Source: Vulcanimicrobiota bacterium
Lineage (GTDB): Bacteria; Vulcanimicrobiota; Vulcanimicrobiia; Vulcanimicrobiales; Vulcanimicrobiaceae
NCBI GenBank assembly: GCA_003140215.1
Contig: PLJL01000001.1
Coordinates: 1 to 64,000 of the forward strand
Direction: 5' to 3'
DNA length: 64,000 bases
A program made the translations under genes and the position numbers. Below the pieces are notes generated by a model. That model was given only the letters and a program-made list of their open reading frames with translations, was not told where the DNA came from and ran no database searches. Every line of letters starts with the position of its first letter. Position 1 is the stretch's first letter. This document shows positions 33,493 to 41,058 of this stretch, one piece after another.

Positions 33493-35223
33493 ATGCTGGC
33501 AACCGCTCCGCTCGCCCCGCCCACGACCATCACCGCCGCCGAAGCCGCCGTCCGCGTCATGGAAAGCGAAGGGGTCGACCTCGCGTTCGGGATCCCGGGC
33601 GCCTCGATTCTGCCGCTGTACCAGGCGCTGCGGCGCTCGACGATTCGCCACATCGTGGCACGGCACGAGGAGGGGGCGACCCACGCCGCCGACGGCTACG
33701 CCCGCGCGACCGGCAAGGTGGGCGTCGCGATCGCCACCTCGGGGCCCGGCGGCACGAACTTCGTCACCGGCCTCTACACGGCGATGGCCGACTCGATCCC
33801 CATCATCACGATCACCGGACAAGTCCCGGTGTCGCAGCTGCACCGCGAGGGATTTCAGGCCGTCGACATCTGCGAGATCGTCAAGCCGGTGGTCAAGAAG
33901 TCGTTTTTGTGCAAAGAGGCGGCGCAGATTCCGTGGATCTTCCGCGAAGCGTTCCGCATCGCACGCGAAGGGCGACCGGGCCCGGTCCACATCGACCTGC
34001 CGCAGGACGTGCAGCAGCAACTGATTTCGTACGACGTGACGCTCGACGAACCGCTGCCCGTCTTCAAGATGCCCCCCACGCCAGGCAAGATCCGGCGCGC
34101 CGTGCAGTGGCTCGCAAACGCCGAGCGGCCGGTGCTCATGCCCGGCGGCGGCGTGCTGATCGCCGAAGCCTGGGAGCCGCTGCTGGCGCTGGCGGAGCAC
34201 TTGCAGCTCGCGGTGTCGCCGACGCTCATGGGCAAGGGCGCGATCGATGAGGATCACCCGCTCTCCATGGGGATCGTCGGCACGCAGACCAATCAGCCCT
34301 ACGCCAACGCGCTGTTCCTCGAGAGCGACGTGGTGTGCGCGATCGGCGCGCGCTTCGCCAGCCGCCACACCGGCGATCTCGCGACCTACCGCGGCACGCG
34401 CCGCTTCGTGCACGTCGACGTCGAGGCGACCCAGATCGGGCGCATCTTCGAGCCCGACCTCGGCATCGTCGCCGACGCCAAGCTGGCGCTTGAGGCCATG
34501 CTCGCCGAAGCGCGCCGCGCCTATCCCGACGACGTGCAGCGCCCGGCGTGGACCGGACGGATCGCCGAGCTGCGCGTGAACCAGGCGCGCAGCACCGATT
34601 TCGACCAGGTCCCGATCAAGGCGCCGCGCGTGTTCGGCGAGCTCAACGCCTACTACGGTGATGACACGACCTTCGTCACCGCGATCGGCCTGTATCAGAT
34701 CTTTTCAGGTCAGTTCCAGACCACCCACAAGCCGCGCCGCTACTTCGTGTGCGGACAGGCCGGACCGCTGGGCTGGGAGATCAGCGCCTGCACCGGGATC
34801 AAGCTCGCGCAGCCCGAGCGCGAGGTGGTCGGCGTCGTCGGCGACTACTCCTTCGAGTTCCTCATGGAAGAGATCGCGGTGGCCGTGCAATACCGCATCC
34901 CGTTCGTCATCGTGATGCTCAACAACGCGCACCTGGGGCTGATCCGCCAGGCCGAGCGCGCCTCGTTCGGGTTCGACGAGGACTTCGAGGTCTCGATCGG
35001 CTACGGCGAAGACGGGTACGGGATGGACCATGTCAAAGCGATGGAGGCGATGGGCGCCGCCGGCGTGCGCGTGCGCCGTCCAGAAGAGATCCGCGATGCG
35101 CTGGCCTGGGCGACCAAGACGTCGAACGAGCGCAGCCTCCCGGTCCTCGTCGAAATCCTGACCGAGCCCAAAGAAGATGCCGCGATGGGAACGTCGATCG
35201 CGTCGATCAAGGAGGTCTACTAG
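33493..35223 (+). CDS. gcl: Glyoxylate carboligase
   Basis: Thiamine-diphosphate enzyme joining two glyoxylates to tartronate semialdehyde and CO2. 576 aa (E. coli 593). The Gcl-type block LHREGFQAVDICEIVKP, the FAD-region MGIVGTQTNQPYANALF and the ThDP motif GDYSFEFLMEEIAVAVQYRI with NNAHLGLIRQ all match. Odd point: the ThDP-activating position reads RHEEGATH, with Glu59 where E. coli Gcl has Val51. GAGGAG precedes the ATG. First gene of gcl-hyi-garR under the palindromic operators. Acetolactate synthase-like activity is the alternative, made unlikely by the operon. Confidence 0.92.
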   Translation: MLATAPLAPPTTITAAEAAVRVMESEGVDLAFGIPGASILPLYQALRRSTIRHIVARHEEGATHAADGYARATGKVGVAIATSGPGGTNFVTGLYTAMADSIPIITITGQVPVSQLHREGFQAVDICEIVKPVVKKSFLCKEAAQIPWIFREAFRIAREGRPGPVHIDLPQDVQQQLISYDVTLDEPLPVFKMPPTPGKIRRAVQWLANAERPVLMPGGGVLIAEAWEPLLALAEHLQLAVSPTLMGKGAIDEDHPLSMGIVGTQTNQPYANALFLESDVVCAIGARFASRHTGDLATYRGTRRFVHVDVEATQIGRIFEPDLGIVADAKLALEAMLAEARRAYPDDVQRPAWTGRIAELRVNQARSTDFDQVPIKAPRVFGELNAYYGDDTTFVTAIGLYQIFSGQFQTTHKPRRYFVCGQAGPLGWEISACTGIKLAQPEREVVGVVGDYSFEFLMEEIAVAVQYRIPFVIVMLNNAHLGLIRQAERASFGFDEDFEVSIGYGEDGYGMDHVKAMEAMGAAGVRVRRPEEIRDALAWATKTSNERSLPVLVEILTEPKEDAAMGTSIASIKEVY

Positions 35224-36021
35224 ATGCCGCGCTTCTCCGCCAACCTGTCGTTCCTGTTCCAGGATCTGCCGTTCTACGACCGCATCGATGCGGCCGCGGC
35301 GAACGGCTTCCTGGGCGTCGAGTACATGTCCCCGTACGACAGCGAGGTCGCGGAGATCAAGCGGCGGCTGCGCGCGAACGGGCTGACCCAGGTCCTCTTC
35401 AACCTGCCCGTCGGCGACTTCGCGAAGGGGGAGCGCGGCTTCGCGTCCGATCCCGAGCGCGTCGACGAGTTTCGGGAAGGCGTCATCGAGGCGGTCGACA
35501 TCGCGCGCGAGCTCGACTGCAAGCGCGTGAACATGCTGGTCGGAATCGCAATCCCCGGGCGGGATGGTGCATACGCCCGCGCGACGATGGTCAAGAACGC
35601 GCGCTACGCGGCGCGCGCGCTCGACGAGATCGGGGCCACGCTCGTCGTCGAGCCGCTCAACCGCATCGATACCCCCGGCTTCCTCATCGGCACGACGGCG
35701 GAAGCGCTGTCGCTGATCGCGGACACCGGGGCGTCGAACTTCAAGCTGCAGTACGACTGCTACCACGCGCAGCGCGTCGAGGGGAACCTAATCGCCACGA
35801 TCCGCGCGCACATCGCGCAGATCGGCCACGTGCAGATCGCCGACAGCCCCGGGCGCAACGAGCCCGGAACCGGAGAGCTGGCCTACGAACGCATCTTGCC
35901 GGTGTTCGACGAGCTTGGCTACGACGGCTGGATCGGGCTGGAGTACAAACCGTCGCGTCCCGCTCCCGAGACATTTTCGTGGATCGAAGCACTTCGCGCT
36001 CGTGAGGTCGTAGCACCGTAA
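35224..36021 (+). CDS. hyi: Hydroxypyruvate isomerase
   Basis: Interconverts hydroxypyruvate and tartronate semialdehyde. 265 aa TIM-barrel (xylose isomerase-like fold), with FSANLSFLFQDLPFYDRI, GFLGVEYMSPYD, LVVEPLNRIDTPGF (catalytic Glu), LQYDCYHAQ and QIADSPGRNEPGTGE, IGLEYKP. The ATG directly follows the gcl stop codon with GGAGG just before it, and the stop overlaps garR (TAATG). Position in the operon fixes the assignment. Confidence 0.94.
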   Translation: MPRFSANLSFLFQDLPFYDRIDAAAANGFLGVEYMSPYDSEVAEIKRRLRANGLTQVLFNLPVGDFAKGERGFASDPERVDEFREGVIEAVDIARELDCKRVNMLVGIAIPGRDGAYARATMVKNARYAARALDEIGATLVVEPLNRIDTPGFLIGTTAEALSLIADTGASNFKLQYDCYHAQRVEGNLIATIRAHIAQIGHVQIADSPGRNEPGTGELAYERILPVFDELGYDGWIGLEYKPSRPAPETFSWIEALRAREVVAP

Positions 36022-36917
36022 TGGCGGAGAACAAACCGGTCATCGGTTTCATCGGCTTGGGCATCATGGGCAAGCCCATGGCGCGCAACTTGCTGCGCGC
36101 GGGCTACGAGCTCGTCGTGCTGAACCGTTCGCGTGCCCCCGTCGACGAGCTCGTCGCCGACGGGGCGGCCGCGGGGACGACGCCGCGCGACGTCGCGTCG
36201 CGCAGCAACGTGGTCATCACCATGCTCCCCGACTCGCCCGACGTCGAAGCCGTCGCGCTCGGACCCGACGGCATCGCCGCCGGCATCAAGGACGGCGCGC
36301 TGTGGATCGACATGAGCACCATCGCGCCGGCGACGACCAAACGCGTCGCCGCCGAGCTCGCGGCGAAGGGCGTGACTTCGGTCGACGCGCCGGTGAGCGG
36401 CGGCGAGAAGGGCGCGATCGACGCTGCGCTCTCGATTATGATCGGCGGCAGCGAGGACGCGTTCGCGCGCGCCAAACCGATCTTCGAGGCGCTCGGCAAG
36501 AACATCGTCCACGTCGGCGAGCTGGGCGCGGGCCAAGTCACCAAAGCCTGCAATCAAATCGTCGTGGGCGTGACCATCGAAGCCGTCGCCGAAGCCCTCG
36601 CGCTCGCCGAAGCCTCGGGCGTCGATCCGTCCAAAGTGCGCGCCGCGCTGCTCGGCGGCTTCGCGCAGAGCAAGATCCTCGAAGTCCACGGCCAGCGCAT
36701 GATCGACCGCGCGTTCAACCCCGGCTTCAAGTCCAGGCTGCACCGCAAGGACATGAACATCGCCGCGAACGCCGGCGACGCATGCGGCCTCGACCTCGGC
36801 GCGGCCAAGCTGGTGCGCGAACGTTTCGACGCGCTGATCGAACGCGGCGACGGCGAAAAGGATCACAGCGCGTTACGGACGCTCTACCCCTTGCGCGACA
36901 CGGCACCGGTGGGATAG
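36021..36917 (+). CDS. garR: 2-hydroxy-3-oxopropionate (tartronate semialdehyde) reductase
   Basis: NAD(P)H-dependent beta-hydroxyacid dehydrogenase giving D-glycerate. 298 aa. Rossmann motif GFIGLGIMGKPMARNLL, substrate motif DAPVSGGEKGA, catalytic Lys in GAGQVTKACNQI, and HRKDMNIA near the end. Its last codons (LRDTAPVG then TAG) recur downstream as a direct repeat that marks the borders of small cassettes. Could also be called glxR. A kinase for glycerate is not in the window. Confidence 0.94.
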   Translation: MAENKPVIGFIGLGIMGKPMARNLLRAGYELVVLNRSRAPVDELVADGAAAGTTPRDVASRSNVVITMLPDSPDVEAVALGPDGIAAGIKDGALWIDMSTIAPATTKRVAAELAAKGVTSVDAPVSGGEKGAIDAALSIMIGGSEDAFARAKPIFEALGKNIVHVGELGAGQVTKACNQIVVGVTIEAVAEALALAEASGVDPSKVRAALLGGFAQSKILEVHGQRMIDRAFNPGFKSRLHRKDMNIAANAGDACGLDLGAAKLVRERFDALIERGDGEKDHSALRTLYPLRDTAPVG

Positions 36918-36920
36918 GAT
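36891..36920. repeat. Direct repeat DR1 (garR 3' end)
   Basis: TTGCGCGACACGGCACCGGT followed by GGGATAGGAT, ending three bases after the garR stop codon. Copies: DR2 at 37903-37930 and a weaker DR3 at 38298-38326, all in the same direction. They separate three small gene modules. Confidence 0.8.
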
Positions 36921-36924
36921 CGCC

Positions 36925-37545
36925 TCAATCGTCGACCGCGTCGGGATCGCCCCAGGCGAGAAGTACCGCGGGCAAGGAAATGCCCAGGAACAAATTGGTC
37001 GCGAGGAAGAGGCTGGGGAAGTCGACCGTTTTCGGTAACGCGATCGACACACGCGCAAACCACAGGACGCCTTCGACAGCGCACGCAAGAGCGAGCACCT
37101 GAAAAGCAATGGCAAACGTTTCATTGCGCCGCACGATGACTCGTTCATCGATGTTTCCGGACAGAGAGTCGTACATCTTCCGGTTCCACACGAAGATCAC
37201 GATGAGCGCGAGTCCGCCGATCAGCAGCGCAACGGTTCCAACGCTCAGCGCCTGAACAGCCTCACGTGACACGCCCGATATCGACGCGAATACCCGGGTG
37301 CATCCGAATATCAAGAATCCCGCATAAGCAACGGCGACCGTGAGGCGGCGCAGGCGCCGAGGGTTTCCCAGCTTCGGCACGCGCGAAAGGATTACGATCG
37401 GCACGATTGCGACGAACGCGGCGATACCGAGAAAGCCCAGCGTCCGTACGTTGTCAGCAGCGGCGTGGCCAGGAAACAATATCCAGACGGGAACCGCAAA
37501 CGCAACGGCCGGAACCACGAGATTGCGAAAGAGCCTTGCCGTCAT
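36925..37545 (-). CDS. DUF2178-like membrane protein
   Basis: 206 aa with about six hydrophobic segments in three pairs (about 8-25, 37-55, 66-88, 95-120, 150-168, 180-200). Between the fourth and fifth lies KMYDSLSGNIDERVIVRRNE, which resembles the DERxxxI stretch of DUF2178 membrane proteins that are commonly encoded beside a small XRE regulator. Here the XRE gene overlaps its start (ATGA), and GGAGG is correctly placed. Function of such pairs is not established. Confidence 0.72.
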   Translation of the reverse strand: MTARLFRNLVVPAVAFAVPVWILFPGHAAADNVRTLGFLGIAAFVAIVPIVILSRVPKLGNPRRLRRLTVAVAYAGFLIFGCTRVFASISGVSREAVQALSVGTVALLIGGLALIVIFVWNRKMYDSLSGNIDERVIVRRNETFAIAFQVLALACAVEGVLWFARVSIALPKTVDFPSLFLATNLFLGISLPAVLLAWGDPDAVDD

Positions 37546-37814
37546 GCGGATGCCTCCGAACGACCTCTGTGGAGCGCTGTGCGGATCGGTGGGAACGGGG
37601 TGCGGGAAAAGACTGACTCGATCGGGAGCTCGAAGTATGCGGAGATCCGCATGGCGAGGTCGAGCGAAGGGGCGTACTCGCGACGTTCGAGGTAGCCGAC
37701 GGTCTGATAGTTGACCCCTAGGATCTCCGCAAGTTGAGCGCGTGATAAGCCCCGCTCGGTCCGGAGCACGGCAATGCGATTGTGGAGCGCCTGGGCGGTC
37801 GACTTGACTGCCAT
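37542..37814 (-). CDS. XRE-family transcriptional regulator (small)
   Basis: 90 aa; helix-turn-helix in LHNRIAVLRTERGLSRAQLA and EILGVNYQTVGYLERREYAPS, then LDLAMRISAYFELPIESVFS, the usual end of YozG-type Cro/CI proteins, plus a 20-residue Arg-rich tail. Overlaps the membrane-protein gene downstream. A strong A/T-rich promoter sits so close to the ATG at 37814 that the mRNA would be leaderless or nearly so. An ATG nine bases upstream falls inside the predicted -10 region and is less likely. Confidence 0.9.
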   Translation of the reverse strand: MAVKSTAQALHNRIAVLRTERGLSRAQLAEILGVNYQTVGYLERREYAPSLDLAMRISAYFELPIESVFSRTPFPPIRTALHRGRSEASA

Positions 37815-37824
37815 GGATGTCATA

Positions 37825-37866
37825 CTTATACAACAAAAGATGCTGTAAATGCAACATGTCGTTGTA
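37825..37866 (-). promoter_or_regulatory. Promoter and dyad upstream of the XRE gene
   Basis: On the minus strand, TTGCAT (37854-37849) and TATAAG (37830-37825) are spaced 18 bp, pointing at the XRE gene. The dyad TGCAACATGTCGTTGTA (37850-37866 on the plus strand) overlaps the -35 box and could be the autoregulatory operator. The block is clearly more A/T-rich than its surroundings. Confidence 0.6.
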
Positions 37867-37902
37867 GATATACGATAGGCGCACCTTTTCGGGTACGCTG
37901 CC

Positions 37903-37930
37903 TTGCGCGATTCCGCCCCGGTGGGATAGG
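37903..37930. repeat. Direct repeat DR2
   Basis: TTGCGCGATTCCGCCCCGGT followed by GGGATAGG; 23-24 of 28 positions match DR1. It would still read LRDSAPVG-stop, that is, the garR C-terminus, so it is a displaced copy of the end of garR. Lies 62 bp before vapD. Confidence 0.8.
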
Positions 37931-37992
37931 CTGCGGGGATGATCGCAGCAGAGGCGGCGATCGTTCCCGGCATTCTGACGGGGACGCTCCGC

Positions 37993-38292
37993 ATGTACGC
38001 CATCGCATTCGACTTGGACGCCGAGACGCTGCAGCGCACGTACGGCGCCCCGGCATGGCGTCATGCCTACGCCGAGATCCGCAGGATCCTGGACGACGAA
38101 GGCTTCGCCTGGCAACAAGGCAGCGTGAACTTCGGCCGCCCCGACCGCGTCGACGCGATCGCCTGCGTGCTCGCGATCCAACGCCTCACCCGCGAGCTGC
38201 CATGGTTCTCCGCCGCCGCACGCGACGTGCGCATGCTACGCATCGAAGAGAACAACGACTTGCGCCCAGCGATCGATTCCGCAGCGCCCTAG
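37993..38292 (+). CDS. vapD: VapD-family endoribonuclease-like protein
   Basis: 99 aa from the ATG at 37993. MYAIAFDLDAETLQ at the N-terminus with the conserved Asp7, RHAYAEIRRILDDEGFAWQQGSV-type block (GFAWQQGSVNFG), and ELPWFSAAARDVRMLRIEE match VapD, a Cas2-like fold ribonuclease that acts as a toxin in toxin-antitoxin pairs in several bacteria. No adjoining antitoxin (VapX-like) gene is visible. An ATG 54 bases upstream would add 18 residues not found in the family. It lies between DR2 and DR3. Confidence 0.85.
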   Translation: MYAIAFDLDAETLQRTYGAPAWRHAYAEIRRILDDEGFAWQQGSVNFGRPDRVDAIACVLAIQRLTRELPWFSAAARDVRMLRIEENNDLRPAIDSAAP

Positions 38293-38297
38293 CGAAC

Positions 38298-38326
38298 TTG
38301 TCGAACATTGCCCTGGTGGGATGGAT
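38298..38326. repeat. Direct repeat DR3 (degenerate)
   Basis: TTGTCGAACATTGCCCTGGT followed by GGGATGGAT; aligns to DR1 with one gap, and the GGTGGGAT core is exact. Located just after vapD. Weaker than DR2, so homology is probable rather than certain. Confidence 0.5.
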
Positions 38327-38457
38327 CACCGCAGGAGCTGGGGCTATCGATCGACTGACCGCCCGATGTAACGCAACGCCGTCGCATCGCCAAATCGCCT
38401 CTTTCCTGCGGGAAGAGGGCACGGCTCCTGCGGTATTCTCCTCACGCGCTAGAGCAA

Positions 38458-38646
38458 ATGCACGCACGTGGAGCGACCCACGACGAAGTCGGGGAAACGA
38501 TCCGAAATCCGTTCGCGACGCGACCGGCTCGCCATCGGCGAACGAACTACTCTAAGACGATTAAGGGTAACAGTATTCGGGTGACGATTGCCCATGCCGG
38601 CCGAGAAGAGGTCGTCGTGTCGGTCTGGAAGGAGCCTCCTCCGTGA
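38458..38646 (+). CDS. DUF4258-family protein (putative toxin)
   Basis: 62 aa from the ATG; HARGATHDEVGETIRNP and SIRVTIAHAGREEVVVSVWK match DUF4258, a small family usually paired with DUF2283 and proposed to be toxin-antitoxin. The frame is open upstream and reads RYSPHALEQ just before this Met, which is family-typical (the His is conserved), so the true protein is longer. A CTG at 38428 with GAGGG 8 nt before it is a possible start; the alternative is that the 5' end was lost at the cassette border. The stop overlaps the next gene (GTGA). Confidence 0.78.
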   Translation: MHARGATHDEVGETIRNPFATRPARHRRTNYSKTIKGNSIRVTIAHAGREEVVVSVWKEPPP

Positions 38647-38903
38647 GACGCCCGCTGCGCATCAGCATAGACACCGCCCTCCCGAGTGGGGCGGCCTATG
38701 TGGGATATTCCACTTCGAAGGCGGTTCGCCAGGATGCGCTGGACGATGATTTCAGCGTTGCGGTCGATCTTGACGCTATTGGCGAAGTCGTGGGCGTCGA
38801 GCTGACCTTGCTCGATCGCCGCGCGTTCGAATTACTCGCCGAAGCCGGTCGAAAGTACGATCTCGAGATTCCCGACCTTCGCGGTTTAGGCGCAGCGTCC
38901 TGA
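38643..38903 (+). CDS. DUF2283-family protein (putative antitoxin)
   Basis: 86 aa from a GTG overlapping the DUF4258 stop. Contains AYVGYSTSKAV and VAVDLDAIGEVVGVELTLLD, matching the DUF2283 pattern of a D-x-D/G-E-VVGIE strand. GGAGCC lies just upstream. Forms a two-gene unit with the DUF4258 gene; together they end the cassette region, and the FAD oxidoreductase converges 7 bp away. Confidence 0.8.
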   Translation: MRRPLRISIDTALPSGAAYVGYSTSKAVRQDALDDDFSVAVDLDAIGEVVGVELTLLDRRAFELLAEAGRKYDLEIPDLRGLGAAS

Positions 38904-38910
38904 CGACGGC

Positions 38911-40155
38911 CTACTCGGCGGTCCAGTCGAAGAGGGCGCGGCGTTCGGGTTTGGGGAACCGTGCTTTGGTCTTGATCGCTTCGAGGTAGCGGCGCTTGCC
39001 GGCGCGGTTGCCCTTGCCGATGAGGACGGCTCCGACGAAACGGTCCTCGAGGAAGTACAGCGCGCGATACCAGCCTTTGTCGCGCTCGATCTGCATCTCG
39101 GTTTCGATGTCTTCGCGGTACTCCGGTGAGAGCCCGAACTGCGTGATCGTCTGCCCGCTGAAGACTAGCGACGAGTACTCGGGGACGGTGTCGAACTGCT
39201 TGCGCTCGGCGCCGTTCGCGGCGGCGGCCATGTTGTGTGCGGCCAGTTTGCCGTGCGCGCCGGCGCTGTTCCAGGTGCCCATCCGATAGTGCTGCTCGGC
39301 GATCGGGTCGTAGAACTCCGCGCAATCGCCGGCAGAAAAGATGCCCGGGACATCCGTTTCGAGGTGCTCGTCGGTAACGATTCCGGTGCGCGTGCGGATC
39401 CCGGTTCCTTCGCACAGCTCCATGTTGATCGTCAGACCGAGACCGATTCCGAACAAGTCGGCGTCGATCGTCTTGCCGCTCGTCGTGACGACCTTGTTGA
39501 CCACCCCGTTGGAGCGCACGAACTCGCGGACTTCTTCCCCGAAATGCAGGTGTACGCCGTCGGCACGCGCTGCGTCGTGAAGCAGCTCGCCGGCGGCCTC
39601 GTCGAGCATGCGGCGCAGAAACCGCGGCCCGCGAATCAGCCAGTGCGTCTCGACGCCGCGCGAGACGAAGGCCTCGGCGAGCTCGTAAGCGATGAACGAG
39701 CCGCCCACGGCGACCCCCACTTTCGCCGTCTCGAGCGCCTCGGAGATCGCCTTGGTCTCGGACATGTACTGGAAGTTGTAGACGTTTCCGGCGCCGGCCG
39801 CCCCGGGCGACGTGGCGGGGTTCGGGCGGCCGCCGGTGGCCAGCAGCAGCGCGTCCCACGGTTCCTCGCGGCCGTTCACCACCACGGTGCGGTCTGCGAC
39901 GTTGACCCGGTCGACCCGCGTCGACAACCGCAGATCGATCGCCAGCTTCTCGTGCCAGGCGATGTCGCGCATGATCACTTTCTGCTCGGTGACCTGCTTG
40001 CGCAGCATCGGCGGCAGCGCGATCCGGTTATACAGGCAGTAAGGCTCGTCCGCGAACAAGACGATGGAACACGCCGGGTCGGCCTTGCGTAGCTGCTCGG
40101 CACAGGTCGTCCCGGCGAACCCATTCCCCACGATGACATACCTGCGATCAGCCAC
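38911..40155 (-). CDS. FAD/NAD(P)-dependent oxidoreductase (NirB/rubredoxin reductase type)
   Basis: 414 aa from a GTG (an ATG 42 bases upstream is possible). FAD motif YVIVGNGFAGTTCAEQL, second motif LLLATGGRPNP, NAD motif VGVAVGGSFIAYELAEAFVSRG, and GIFSAGDCAEFYDP. No redox-active CxxC, so not a disulfide reductase. Resembles ferredoxin/rubredoxin reductases or the N-terminal half of assimilatory nitrite reductase. Electron acceptor unknown; no ferredoxin or nitrite reductase gene is adjacent. Confidence 0.82.
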   Translation of the reverse strand: MADRRYVIVGNGFAGTTCAEQLRKADPACSIVLFADEPYCLYNRIALPPMLRKQVTEQKVIMRDIAWHEKLAIDLRLSTRVDRVNVADRTVVVNGREEPWDALLLATGGRPNPATSPGAAGAGNVYNFQYMSETKAISEALETAKVGVAVGGSFIAYELAEAFVSRGVETHWLIRGPRFLRRMLDEAAGELLHDAARADGVHLHFGEEVREFVRSNGVVNKVVTTSGKTIDADLFGIGLGLTINMELCEGTGIRTRTGIVTDEHLETDVPGIFSAGDCAEFYDPIAEQHYRMGTWNSAGAHGKLAAHNMAAAANGAERKQFDTVPEYSSLVFSGQTITQFGLSPEYREDIETEMQIERDKGWYRALYFLEDRFVGAVLIGKGNRAGKRRYLEAIKTKARFPKPERRALFDWTAE

Positions 40156-40229
40156 AGCAGATGTTAATCGAGCGCGCCCACGGGGAATCCCGCTCATAGC
40201 ACCATCGCGAGCGCGCTCACGGTCGGGGG

Positions 40230-40252
40230 CCCCGCGTGCAAAGCACGTGGGG
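40230..40252. other. Hairpin in the divergent spacer
   Basis: CCCCGCGTGC, loop AAA, GCACGTGGGG: 10 bp with one G-T pair, no T-run. It lies between the divergent oxidoreductase and the 115-aa gene and could be a regulator site or leader structure. Confidence 0.45.
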
Positions 40253-40283
40253 GGCGCGGAGCCTCGGGCGGAGCGCCGTTAAA

Positions 40284-40631
40284 ATGAATACTAGGCTCGT
40301 TAACCTGCTTGCTAGCTTCATCCGCGGCACGAGCGAGTATGCGCTCGCGCGCCTGGAGTTCAGCCTGCGCTTCGGCGGGCTTGCGGCGCCGCCGGTCCTC
40401 GACCGGCTGCCCGACGCCTCCGAGGCGACGCTACGCGACCGCTGGGACGCGATCGAGGGGCAGCTCGAGACGGTCGTCGCCTACGTGAAACAGGCGGAAT
40501 CGTCGTTCGGTAAGGAGGAACGTGCCGACCCCGCGTTCCGCTGGCTGCGCCGGACGGTCCGGGAGCTCGACCAATACGCACGCGCGCTGCGCTGGGTCCT
40601 CACCGTCGGCGGAAGGGACCCTGCGCCGTAA
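40284..40631 (+). CDS. Hypothetical helical protein (115 aa)
   Basis: Starts MNTRLVNLLASFIRGTSEYA; predicted almost wholly helical, Arg-rich, with no motif I recognise. It is 16 bp upstream of a phasin-like gene and co-oriented, so both probably belong to one unit. The pairing suggests a role at polyhydroxyalkanoate granules or membranes, which is only inference. No clear ribosome site for this ATG. Confidence 0.55.
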   Translation: MNTRLVNLLASFIRGTSEYALARLEFSLRFGGLAAPPVLDRLPDASEATLRDRWDAIEGQLETVVAYVKQAESSFGKEERADPAFRWLRRTVRELDQYARALRWVLTVGGRDPAP

Positions 40632-40647
40632 GAGACGAGAGGGGTTC

Positions 40648-41055
40648 ATGGATTTCTTAAACCGGGCGATGGAGCAGGCTAAAGCGCTCCAACAGATGAC
40701 CGCCGAGGCGATGCAAAAAAGCGTTGAACAGGCCACGCCGATGGTCAAAGAGGCGGTCACCAAAGCGCAAGAGCTGCAGAAGACGCTCATCGACCAGGCA
40801 CCGAGCGTTACGGCCGCCGCGCAGGAGCAGTACAACGCCGCGCTCCAGCACGCCGGCGCGATGATCGCTACCGGCAAGACCGTCCTCGAGGCCGGGTCGG
40901 CGCAAGCCCAGCAACACCTCGCGATCCTGGCCGACCAGGCGAAGAAGGCCGCCGACGCGACGCGCGGTGCCGTCCATTCGGCGACCGCACCGCCGCAAGC
41001 CGAGACGCCGGTCGCGCCACCGCCGCCGCCGTACGGGACGACGGGCTCGACCTAG
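40648..41055 (+). CDS. Phasin-like amphipathic helical protein
   Basis: 135 aa: MDFLNRAMEQAKALQQMTAE, long Gln/Ala/Lys-rich amphipathic helices (about residues 1-105) and a Pro-rich tail (APPPPPYG). This layout is that of phasins, which coat polyhydroxyalkanoate granules, but no synthase gene is nearby and other coiled-coil proteins look similar. GAGAGGGG precedes the ATG. Four bp separate its end from the convergent PrsW-type gene. Confidence 0.55.
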   Translation: MDFLNRAMEQAKALQQMTAEAMQKSVEQATPMVKEAVTKAQELQKTLIDQAPSVTAAAQEQYNAALQHAGAMIATGKTVLEAGSAQAQQHLAILADQAKKAADATRGAVHSATAPPQAETPVAPPPPPYGTTGST

Positions 41056-41058
41056 AGC

